Of a stretch of DNA of 11,535 nucleotides, positions 1 to 6,970 are shown piece by piece. Numbering within the stretch: the first letter of the stretch is position 1; each line of letters starts with the position of its first letter. Source of the stretch: Dysgonomonas sp. (lineage in GTDB: Bacteria; Bacteroidota; Bacteroidia; Bacteroidales; Dysgonomonadaceae); NCBI GenBank assembly GCA_030151105.1, contig JASLEN010000167.1, positions 1 through 11,535 on the forward strand. The letters run 5' to 3'. A program made the position numbers and the translations under genes. Under the pieces are notes generated by a model. The model was not told the DNA's origin. It was given only the letters and a program-made list of their open reading frames with translations, and made no database searches.

Positions 1-330
1 AACTCCCCAAGGCGTTTGAGCCTCTTCAAAGATTTTAGCAATAGCAAACCATCCCTCTTTCGCAGGCTTTCCTGTCACTACATCTCCTGTGATGAGCGCT
101 AGATCTGGCTTTTCAGTCTCCAATACAAATTGAATTGTCTCTACGGTCTTTGCACAATTTTCTGAATTGGGAGTCCAATGAATATCTGTGAATTGAGCAA
201 TCTTAAACTCTCCTTCATTATTGAATGAAAGAGAATAATCCTTGGTTTGATTTTCGACTGGTTGCTGCATGCACGAAGTGATTAGAGCACAACATGCAAG
301 CAGACCATATATAAATTGTTTTTTCATCAT
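1..330 (-). CDS. Calcineurin-like metallophosphoesterase lipoprotein (N-terminal part, cut by window edge)
   Basis: This partial gene continues past the left edge. The frame begins with tandem ATG codons at 330-328 and 327-325 and stays open to base 1, giving 110 or 109 residues. Counting from the second ATG, a lipoprotein signal peptide ends in ITSC (Cys19), so the protein is probably anchored to a membrane. The calcineurin-like fold shows in FTDIHW (Asp48, His50) and in LITGDVV (Gly81, Asp82), the first two metal-binding motifs. The GNH and later histidine motifs would lie outside the window. The FTDIH form resembles the Dcr2/purple-acid-type branch found in many Bacteroidota secreted phosphatases; that subfamily placement is inference. 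The start lies only 3 nt past the TGA of the upstream phosphatase fusion, so the two are almost certainly co-transcribed and may be translationally coupled. The substrate is unknown; hydrolysis of a phosphomonoester or phosphodiester is expected. Confidence 0.85.
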   Translation of the reverse strand, partial: MMKKQFIYGLLACCALITSCMQQPVENQTKDYSLSFNNEGEFKIAQFTDIHWTPNSENCAKTVETIQFVLETEKPDLALITGDVVTGKPAKEGWFAIAKIFEEAQTPWGV

Positions 331-333
331 CAA

Positions 334-2271
334 TCAAAGTCCCAAAAGGGTCTTAATTTTATTCGCAATATCGTAGTTCCAATATACTCCTCTGAAATGT
401 TGAGAACCTGGACCATAAGCAAATACAGCTGGCATAGCTGGCGAGTGGTCATCTGTTGTATAGCGAGCTGTTATCAAGCCTTTTGAACGATCACCATCTA
501 CCATCACAAGTCCTCCTGTTTCGTGATCGGCAGTAACAATAACTAAGGTTTCGCCATTGCTATCAGCAAATTTCATTGCTTCTGCAATAGCTAAGTCGAA
601 ACTAAGCATTTCTGAAATACATCCTGCCAACGAATTTGAGTGACCAGCATAGTCAATCTTTGCGCCTTCTACCATCAAGAAGAACCCTTTATCACTCGTT
701 TTTTGCAATTTCTCAATAGTACGATTAGTGGCATCTGCCAACAAATCTAGGGTTTCTTGCGTCGCAGCTAAATCCATTAGATTATCAACACAAAGCACAG
801 GTTTGTCTGTTGCATTTATTCCATCAACAGAATAAATGAAATCATATTTTTTCTCAAAATCTTTGATTGTCAATCCATCTTCACGTTTTGTGAACACATC
901 TGTTCCACCACCTGCAACTACTGTCAGTTTACCATCTAGTAAATAGCTAGTTAGTACATCAGAACTATCACGCTCTGTACTATGACCATAGAACGCAGCA
1001 GGAGTTGCATCTGCAATATTCCCTAGTGTTACAACTCCATTAGCAAGACCTTTATCGTATGCAAAATCTGTCAACGATAGATTTGGAGTACCATCACCAT
1101 CCATAGAAATGTGGCGATTGTTGTGAGGTTTTCCTGTTGCTAGTGCACTTCCACCAGCCGCAGAATCGGATGTATAACTATCAAGGGGGCTATTTTTTTG
1201 GAAGCCTACACTTTTCATTTTCAATAGAGAAAGACCATTATTAGCTGTTTCGGCTACGTTAATTTGGTTCATCCCCATACCATCTCCTATTAGCAGGATT
1301 ACATTTTTGACTGGTTTTTCCAATCCATCATTCAGGTATGTAGGCTCATAGATATCGATACCTTTGGATAGTTGAATTTTCTCTCTATCAAAACCTTTGA
1401 AACCTGATGTCAATTTATCTAATCTGTCTGTACCTCTCACACCTGTCATCTCGGCGTGTTTAGTTCCATCTATGTAATAATTTTTATCTACAAAGTTTGA
1501 GAAATAATCAGAACAAGCCTCCACTCTATCCGTATTGATGATGTCAACGCCCATGTGATGCAACGTATTCCAAGCAGTAACGCCATCGGGACTAGCCCAA
1601 AAACGAATTGGCTTTTTCAACTTGTGAGCATCATCTATCGCCTTCTGCACAGCTGCTTTTTGTGGCGCAGTCATAGCCCCTTTGCCATTCCATTGTGCAT
1701 ACTCGTAGAAAGGTACGCTTATCATGGCTACTCTCTCAAGTTCTTCGGCACTATATTCTCTGAATACACCGTCAAAGGATACAAACTTTGGATACTTCTT
1801 AAAGTTGCTTGGACTAGGAACATTACCAGTAATTACAACCTTAACTGCATTTGCATTTTTTGCAGGATTGAATACTTCTGGATATTTTTCTAATAGTTTC
1901 ACTACAGCACCTAGGGTTGGTTCTGTACTAGATTTTAACTCTACAACTAATGTCAAAATCTCATTCGAATTTTTCCAAGCCTTACCACCATTTAGCTTAA
2001 ATAGTTTCACCAGAGGTTGCACATACATATCATCAAAAGTAGCATCTGCTGTCAAATCTTCTAGGTCGTGCCCAATAAGGAGCTTCCCATCTTTATAAAA
2101 TAAATCAGCTTCAATAGAAGTTACTTGCTGAGAATACGCCTGATAGAATGGTACTAACTGACGGTAGTCGTTGTGTGAGTGAATTTGCTTTTTGTCTTGT
2201 GCTGATAATGTACTTGTAGCAAGGAATAATACCCCTGAAATAAGTACCAATGCTTTGTATATTTTTTTCAT
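334..2271 (-). CDS. Two-domain phosphatase: PI-PLC/GDPD-like phosphodiesterase fused to alkaline phosphatase
   Basis: 645 residues. The signal peptide ends near LSA/Q (residues 24-25) with no lipobox, so the protein is probably periplasmic. Residues about 28-255 form a PI-PLC/GDPD-superfamily barrel: HSHND (31-35), ExD at Glu54/Asp56, GHD with His68, VELK with Glu111, FWASPD (223-228) and a closing INTDR strand (245-249). Residues about 320-645 form a complete alkaline phosphatase. Its residues match E. coli PhoA as follows: Asp330 in GDGMG (metal), Ser370 in DSAAG (nucleophile), Asp421 and Thr423 in DATPAA, Arg434 (phosphate-binding), Glu535/Asp540/His544 in the VEGAKIDYAGH segment, Asp582-His583 in TADHETGG, and His609. 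PhoA Lys328 is replaced by Tyr541. No frameshift is seen between the halves; a linker of about 60 residues joins them. The expected role is cleavage of a phosphodiester followed by removal of the exposed phosphate. It sits between the GH92 mannosidase and a metallophosphoesterase. The domain calls are firm; the substrate is unknown. Confidence 0.93.
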   Translation of the reverse strand: MKKIYKALVLISGVLFLATSTLSAQDKKQIHSHNDYRQLVPFYQAYSQQVTSIEADLFYKDGKLLIGHDLEDLTADATFDDMYVQPLVKLFKLNGGKAWKNSNEILTLVVELKSSTEPTLGAVVKLLEKYPEVFNPAKNANAVKVVITGNVPSPSNFKKYPKFVSFDGVFREYSAEELERVAMISVPFYEYAQWNGKGAMTAPQKAAVQKAIDDAHKLKKPIRFWASPDGVTAWNTLHHMGVDIINTDRVEACSDYFSNFVDKNYYIDGTKHAEMTGVRGTDRLDKLTSGFKGFDREKIQLSKGIDIYEPTYLNDGLEKPVKNVILLIGDGMGMNQINVAETANNGLSLLKMKSVGFQKNSPLDSYTSDSAAGGSALATGKPHNNRHISMDGDGTPNLSLTDFAYDKGLANGVVTLGNIADATPAAFYGHSTERDSSDVLTSYLLDGKLTVVAGGGTDVFTKREDGLTIKDFEKKYDFIYSVDGINATDKPVLCVDNLMDLAATQETLDLLADATNRTIEKLQKTSDKGFFLMVEGAKIDYAGHSNSLAGCISEMLSFDLAIAEAMKFADSNGETLVIVTADHETGGLVMVDGDRSKGLITARYTTDDHSPAMPAVFAYGPGSQHFRGVYWNYDIANKIKTLLGL

Positions 2272-2288
2272 CTCAATTATTACTATTA

Positions 2289-2301
2289 AGGTCTCAGACC
2301 T
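2289..2301. repeat. 13-bp perfect palindrome upstream of the phosphatase fusion
   Basis: AGGTCT-C-AGACCT is a perfect 6+1+6 palindrome starting 18 bp upstream of the fusion gene's ATG. The single-base spacer makes it a poor RNA hairpin at full length but a plausible dyad site for a dimeric DNA-binding protein. Its function is not known. Confidence 0.4.
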
Positions 2302-2313
2302 GTTTATTATCTA

Positions 2314-2350
2314 TCCAAGTATAACCATTGCTGCTAGTTACGACCTTGGA
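2314..2350 (-). other. Imperfect stem-loop in the GH92-phosphatase spacer
   Basis: The arms TCCAAG (2314-2319) and CTTGGA (2345-2350) are exact reverse complements, with a nested TAAC/GTTA pair (2322-2325 with 2337-2340) inside. No U-tract follows on the minus strand, so it does not look like an intrinsic terminator. It may stabilise or process the mRNA between the mannosidase and the phosphatase, or be chance. Confidence 0.25.
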
Positions 2351-2376
2351 ATACATCATTAATTATTAGGTTTCAC

Positions 2377-5271
2377 CTATCTTACGAATAGATTTTTCTC
2401 TGATATATCTGCAAATTCTGTTGCCGAAGGAATTTTCCATCCCCAACTCAAATGCTCTCCTTCATAGTCTTCAAAATAGACTAGACGATAAGGGTGTAGT
2501 CCCTTGTGCAATGCTACACGTCCCGTAGCGACGATTGCAGCGTGTGAACCATCGTTGTTCACAACCAAGTCACGTCCAACATGAAGGATACTTCCATCAT
2601 CCGAGCGTGTCATAAACTCATACACGCCATCTTCTGGAGCATAAATAAAGCCATCGAAGATATAACCAAAGTGATCCTCTTGTTGAGCATCTTTGATGGA
2701 TGGTGCTGCCATTACTCCTGATTTAACCACCTTAGCTTTCAAAACATCTGCTACTAAGCTAAATGTTCCCTCATGATAGGTGTATTTTACTCCATTTTCG
2801 CTTCCTTGAGCTCTTACAGATTTTTTCAGTTCTGCTTTGGTCGCTCTTATTGTAAATGTACGACTTGGAAGATAACCTTCCTTGAAAGCCTTTGCTTTTA
2901 TAGTCGTTGTCTTATTAACTTTCAGAGGAGTAGAATACGCTGCCGACTTTTCGGAAGGTTCTGTTCCATCTAAGGTATAGTAAATCTTAGCCTCGCTAGT
3001 TGCTGATCCTAATGGTACTTCTATTTCGTTTAGGAATAAATCTAAATCTTCTGTTGTATAAGGAATTGATACAGTCTCATCATTGGTCAATGAATATGGG
3101 AATGCCGCTTTGTCAACACCTCTTGTCTCATTTGGTTTATCTGTTAACACATAGTCAAGCGTCCCTCCTGACGAAATTTGAGCATAAGTTAGATAGTTAA
3201 CCGAAATTTCTTCTCCATTAAGAATTACCTTATCAATATAAACATTCTTTTCTGGATTGTTAGCCGTAATAGTCAACGTTTTGCCATTTGCTAAATTGAT
3301 TGTAGCCTTATCGAACAATGGAGACGTCAACACAAACTGGTCTGTTCCTGGACATACCTGATAGAAACCTAAACTACTCAAAATATACCAAGCTGACATT
3401 TGTCCGCAATCTTCATTTCCGCTAATTCCTTCTGGTGTTGGCTCATACAATTCTTTCAAAATGCGACGAGTCCAATATTGAGTTTTCCAAGGCTGTCCAA
3501 CATAATTGAATAGATATGCCATGTGATGGCTAGGCTCATTCCCTTGCACATATTGTCCAATCATTCCTGTAAGATCTACCATGTCTCCATCTATCTTCGA
3601 CTCTGCTGTGAATAGATTATCCAATTCTTCGATGAATGAATCATATCCTCCAAAGAGTTGAGCCATTCCTTTCACATCATGTGGCACAAAGAAACGATAT
3701 TGCCAAGCTGTAGCCTCTGTATAGGCACGTCCTGGAGCATAAGGATTGAATGGAGACTCCCAGTTTCCATCCATACGTTTGCCTCTAAAGAATTTTGTAT
3801 CACCATCAAATACATTGATGTATGACAATGCTCTCTCTTTATATCGTGTGGCATCTTCTTTATGTCCTAATTTTTCAGCCACTTGAGCAATACACCAATC
3901 ATCGTAGGCATATTCTAATAGACAAGATACTGACTCTCTCTTTATGTTGGATGGAATAAATCCATGTTTCACATAATAGTCCGATCCTTTTTTATTATTA
4001 TCCGAAGAAATTTTCATTGCTTCGTAAGCGTGTTCTATATCAAAATCGGTTGACAAAATACCTTTCAAATAAGCATCTGCAATCACCGACACAGAATGGT
4101 AGCCAATCATAGTATGTGTTTCTCCTGCTGAGAGAGCCCATATAGGCAATTCTCCACTAGCATCATACATAGTCACAAATGAGCGACTCATGTCATTTAC
4201 CAAATCTGTATTAATCAGAGTCATCAATGGATTCCATGCTCTGAAAGTATCCCATAGGGAGAAAGTTGAATAATATTTTTGTCCTTCATTTTGCGTTCCA
4301 ATGGTCATATCATGTTTACGATATTGTCCATTTACATCACTTGCAATATTAGGAACTACTTTTGAATGATACATTGCTGTATAGAAGTTACGCAAGTCAT
4401 TTGTATTCTTGCTCTCTACAACAATAGTACCCAACTCTTTTATCCAAGAGTTTCTTGCTTCTGCATGAATAGCATCAAAATCGAAAGACTTAACATCATT
4501 CAGCAGATTTTCTTTCGCATTTTCTTCACTTACAATAGAAATTCCTACTCGTGCTACAATAGGCTCTCCGTCAGAATCTCCAAACTGAATAATAGCTTGA
4601 GTTCCATCTTCAACAACTTTTACATCCGAAAAGTTTTTTGAGAACTGAACCACAAAATGTACATACTGATTTGTAACCCATCCTTGAGAACGGCGCATCC
4701 CTGTTATTTCGTTCGCTCCTGTTTTCTTCAAAGACTTCATATCTATTGTTTCTTCTGTCAGTACATGATCCATATCTATGATAATAGATGCTGACAAACC
4801 TTTATTGAAAGTATATCTATGAACTCCTGCATAAGTTGTAGCAGTCATTTCGGCTAGGATACCTTCCTCCTTGAAGTTTACCGAATAATATCCAGGCGAT
4901 GCAGACTCATCATTATGAGAAAATGCCAGAGGTTGGAAATCTATTCTTTTATCAGCAACCTCAACTTTTTTAGTTGTAGGGTGAAATAAAATATCTCCCA
5001 AATCGGCACAACCAGTACCACTTAGATGTGTATGAGAAAATCCAATGATGGTATTATCACTATAATGATATCCAGAACAAGCATCCCAATTGCCAGTACG
5101 TGTATCAGGACTTAGCTGTACCGCTCCATAAGGAGTAGTAGCTCCTGGATAGGTGTGTCCATGAAATCCTGTGCCTATAAACGGATCCACATAGTCTATC
5201 GGGTCTTTAGGTTCAGAAGTACAACTAGCAAAAAGTGCTACTGAAAGGAATAAGAATATTGTTTTTTTCAT
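2377..5271 (-). CDS. GH92 exo-alpha-mannosidase lipoprotein with C-terminal CHB_HEX_C_1 and PA14 domains
   Basis: 964 residues. The lipoprotein signal ends in LFASC (Cys17). Residues about 24-265 are the GH92 N-terminal beta-sandwich (YVDPFIGTG at 27-35, GFSHTHLSG at 77-85). Residues about 270-730 are the (alpha/alpha)6 catalytic domain: SLWDTFRAWNP (338-348), YTEATAWQY (517-525, Glu519 probable general acid), QGNEPSHHMAYLFNY (576-590) and GNEDCGQMSAWYI (618-630, Glu620/Asp621 near the catalytic-base position). Family members are calcium-dependent, inverting exo-alpha-mannosidases. Most GH92 proteins end near residue 740-760. Here about 200 extra residues follow: a CHB_HEX_C_1-like beta module at about 745-810 (YYTLDGTEPS) and a PA14 domain at about 825-955 (YAPEDGVYEF, RSDDGSILHVG). 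The gene follows susD after 62 bp that hold a strong hairpin. It probably trims terminal alpha-mannose from glycan at the cell surface or in the periplasm. Linkage specificity cannot be read from the sequence. Confidence 0.96.
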   Translation of the reverse strand: MKKTIFLFLSVALFASCTSEPKDPIDYVDPFIGTGFHGHTYPGATTPYGAVQLSPDTRTGNWDACSGYHYSDNTIIGFSHTHLSGTGCADLGDILFHPTTKKVEVADKRIDFQPLAFSHNDESASPGYYSVNFKEEGILAEMTATTYAGVHRYTFNKGLSASIIIDMDHVLTEETIDMKSLKKTGANEITGMRRSQGWVTNQYVHFVVQFSKNFSDVKVVEDGTQAIIQFGDSDGEPIVARVGISIVSEENAKENLLNDVKSFDFDAIHAEARNSWIKELGTIVVESKNTNDLRNFYTAMYHSKVVPNIASDVNGQYRKHDMTIGTQNEGQKYYSTFSLWDTFRAWNPLMTLINTDLVNDMSRSFVTMYDASGELPIWALSAGETHTMIGYHSVSVIADAYLKGILSTDFDIEHAYEAMKISSDNNKKGSDYYVKHGFIPSNIKRESVSCLLEYAYDDWCIAQVAEKLGHKEDATRYKERALSYINVFDGDTKFFRGKRMDGNWESPFNPYAPGRAYTEATAWQYRFFVPHDVKGMAQLFGGYDSFIEELDNLFTAESKIDGDMVDLTGMIGQYVQGNEPSHHMAYLFNYVGQPWKTQYWTRRILKELYEPTPEGISGNEDCGQMSAWYILSSLGFYQVCPGTDQFVLTSPLFDKATINLANGKTLTITANNPEKNVYIDKVILNGEEISVNYLTYAQISSGGTLDYVLTDKPNETRGVDKAAFPYSLTNDETVSIPYTTEDLDLFLNEIEVPLGSATSEAKIYYTLDGTEPSEKSAAYSTPLKVNKTTTIKAKAFKEGYLPSRTFTIRATKAELKKSVRAQGSENGVKYTYHEGTFSLVADVLKAKVVKSGVMAAPSIKDAQQEDHFGYIFDGFIYAPEDGVYEFMTRSDDGSILHVGRDLVVNNDGSHAAIVATGRVALHKGLHPYRLVYFEDYEGEHLSWGWKIPSATEFADISEKNLFVR

Positions 5272-5289
5272 GTTACGAAATATGGAAGA

Positions 5290-5319
5290 AAAGACCGAAG
5301 TTTTTGTTCTTCGGTCTTT
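5290..5319 (-). terminator. Strong hairpin between susD and GH92 genes (attenuator or partial terminator)
   Basis: AAAGACCGAAG (5290-5300) and CTTCGGTCTTT (5309-5319) are perfect 11-bp reverse complements around an 8-nt loop. Read on the minus strand, the stem ends in CUUU followed by UCUUCC, a weak U-rich tail. It begins 14 nt after the susD stop codon and ends 18 nt before the GH92 ATG. Similar hairpins after susD are a plausible way to let susCD transcripts exceed those of the downstream enzymes, by partial termination or by protecting the 3' end. The structure is clear; the role is inference. Confidence 0.7.
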
Positions 5320-5333
5320 AATATGTTAGTATT

Positions 5334-6959
5334 TTATTGGAATGATGAGTAACCTGCTAAAGGGTTATTCTTCAAAACTCCATGTGAGTTGTCAATTTCA
5401 ACCTGTGGCAATGGAAAGTGCGCATGTTTCACAGGATCAAAGTGTCTTGGACCTCTAGGATCTTCGGCTGTAGTTGTATTCGCATAAACCTCTTTAGCCA
5501 ATCCCCAACGTACCAAGTCGTAGTGACGCTCATCCTCATAAGCCAACTCGCATCGACGCTCTTTCACTAAATCATTGAAGTTTGGAGCATCAATCGCTTT
5601 TGTTCCATCATTGCCAAATGCACGCACATGCACTTTGTTGAAAGATGCTGCCGCAGCAGGCACTCCTTGCGTACGGTTGTTTACTCCTCCACCCGCTAAG
5701 AATATTTCAGCTTCAGCATGAATAAGGAGAATATCAGAATAACGCAATAGAGGAACATCTTGTCCAGCCTCCCAGTTCCAACCATCCAAAACATCATAAG
5801 CCGCTAGATATTTGCTACCCATATAGCCCGTTGACATATCTTTGATATCATCTTTTCTGATAGCTTGAGGAGCTGTTATCTTTTTAGCAGCTCTTTTTTC
5901 TTTCTCTGCCAATTTATCTTCCTCCTCTTGCAGTTTTTTGATGAATGGTTTGTAGTTAACTAAATCACCTTCTTTTTTCATAGTTACCTCTCTACGCAAA
6001 TCTCCTGCATCATAAGCATTGAATAAGCTTTGAGTAGGTGCAAAGTAGTACCATCCTGCTCCATCAGACATTTCACCTGATAGACAAATAATAGACGTAA
6101 TAGTACCTTGGTGACGTACAGCTTTGTTTGTTAGGTTGAACAACACCTCATCAGATTTTTCGCCAGCAACAGAGAATAAATTAGCATAACCATTATTGCC
6201 TGTTGTATTTAAGCTATATTGATCAGAGTTGATCACCTTTAAAGCTGCTTCTTTAGCCTCAGCATATTTGCCCCAGTGTGCATAAAGCTTTGCCAACAAT
6301 CCATAAGCTGCTCCAAGATTTGGTCTTCCCCAAGATCCCATTTTGTTCCCTAAATCACCATCTACACGTTTCCAAAGATTATACTTCTCAAATTGAGTAA
6401 TTGTCTCCTTCAAATAAGATTCGATATTTGCATAAGTCTGATCTTTTGTCTCACGAGCCTTATTTATATTATCTGGATCTCTATAATCGTAGAATGGTAG
6501 TCCACCATAGCGTTTTGCCAAATAGAAATAAGAATAAGCACGAAGGAAGTTAGCCTCACCTATAATGATGGCACGTTCTTCATCACTCATTTCTATTTCA
6601 GGAGTAGTATAACGTAAAACATCATTCGATCTGCGAATTACCTTATACATCAGCTCCCAATTGTCAAGATGTCCTCCCGAAGTATTGGTATTTGCAGCAT
6701 CGCCAAACATACCTAAACCTATCTCAACGGGTTTGTTACGATTGACGTTGATGTCATCACTGATATCCGCCCACCAATGTCCACGACCATATCCTTCTTC
6801 TTGATATAAAGGCTCGTAGGCTGCATTTAGCCCCATTTTTATTTCTTCTTTCGAATTCCAGAACGAAGCATTTCCGTAAGGAGACTTATCGAGGTCGCAT
6901 GACGAAAGTAAAAAGGCACTTCCTACTAATATTAAAATTGATTTATATATTTGTTTCAT
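5334..6959 (-). CDS. SusD/RagB-family surface glycan-binding lipoprotein
   Basis: 541 residues. The lipoprotein signal ends in LLSSC (Cys21), followed by DLDKSP, a usual SusD start. Family hallmarks appear in order: an N-terminal SusD-like helical region, EANFLRAYSYFYLAKRYGG (135-153), a TPR-like segment around LLAKLYAHWGKYAEAK (221-236), LRYSDILLIHAEAE (405-418), LVKERRCELAYEDERHYDL (464-482) and a C-terminal HFPLPQVEID (514-523). SusD proteins sit as a lid on their SusC partner and capture glycan for import. It begins 11 nt after the susC stop, the tight spacing normal for these pairs. An oddity is a highly charged, lysine- and glutamate-rich segment at about 341-373 that looks like a short helical or coiled-coil insertion before the GSKYLAAYD motif. 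Trp and Tyr residues at 62-63 and 303-305 are possible ligand contacts, but this is not established. Confidence 0.96.
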   Translation of the reverse strand: MKQIYKSILILVGSAFLLSSCDLDKSPYGNASFWNSKEEIKMGLNAAYEPLYQEEGYGRGHWWADISDDINVNRNKPVEIGLGMFGDAANTNTSGGHLDNWELMYKVIRRSNDVLRYTTPEIEMSDEERAIIIGEANFLRAYSYFYLAKRYGGLPFYDYRDPDNINKARETKDQTYANIESYLKETITQFEKYNLWKRVDGDLGNKMGSWGRPNLGAAYGLLAKLYAHWGKYAEAKEAALKVINSDQYSLNTTGNNGYANLFSVAGEKSDEVLFNLTNKAVRHQGTITSIICLSGEMSDGAGWYYFAPTQSLFNAYDAGDLRREVTMKKEGDLVNYKPFIKKLQEEEDKLAEKEKRAAKKITAPQAIRKDDIKDMSTGYMGSKYLAAYDVLDGWNWEAGQDVPLLRYSDILLIHAEAEIFLAGGGVNNRTQGVPAAAASFNKVHVRAFGNDGTKAIDAPNFNDLVKERRCELAYEDERHYDLVRWGLAKEVYANTTTAEDPRGPRHFDPVKHAHFPLPQVEIDNSHGVLKNNPLAGYSSFQ

Positions 6960-6970
6960 GTTCTTCTTGA

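Noticed and set aside
1555..2098. Two overlapping open frames on the plus strand
   Set aside because: They lie wholly inside the phosphatase fusion, whose domains are clear in the other strand. The translated products show no recognisable motif and are low-complexity, so they are antisense shadows.
2773..3200. Short plus-strand open frames within the GH92 gene
   Set aside because: They overlap the well-supported mannosidase and have Cys/Phe/Leu-rich products typical of antisense translation.
3672..3854. 60-codon minus-strand frame inside GH92
   Set aside because: It is a different frame of the same strand within the catalytic domain, with no motif or start context.
4366..4641. 91-codon plus-strand open frame
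   Set aside because: It is antisense to the GH92 N-terminal domain and has no family signature.
6960..6970. Purine-rich AAGAAGAA before the susD start as a ribosome-binding site
   Set aside because: It ends only 1 nt before the ATG, too close for Shine-Dalgarno pairing.
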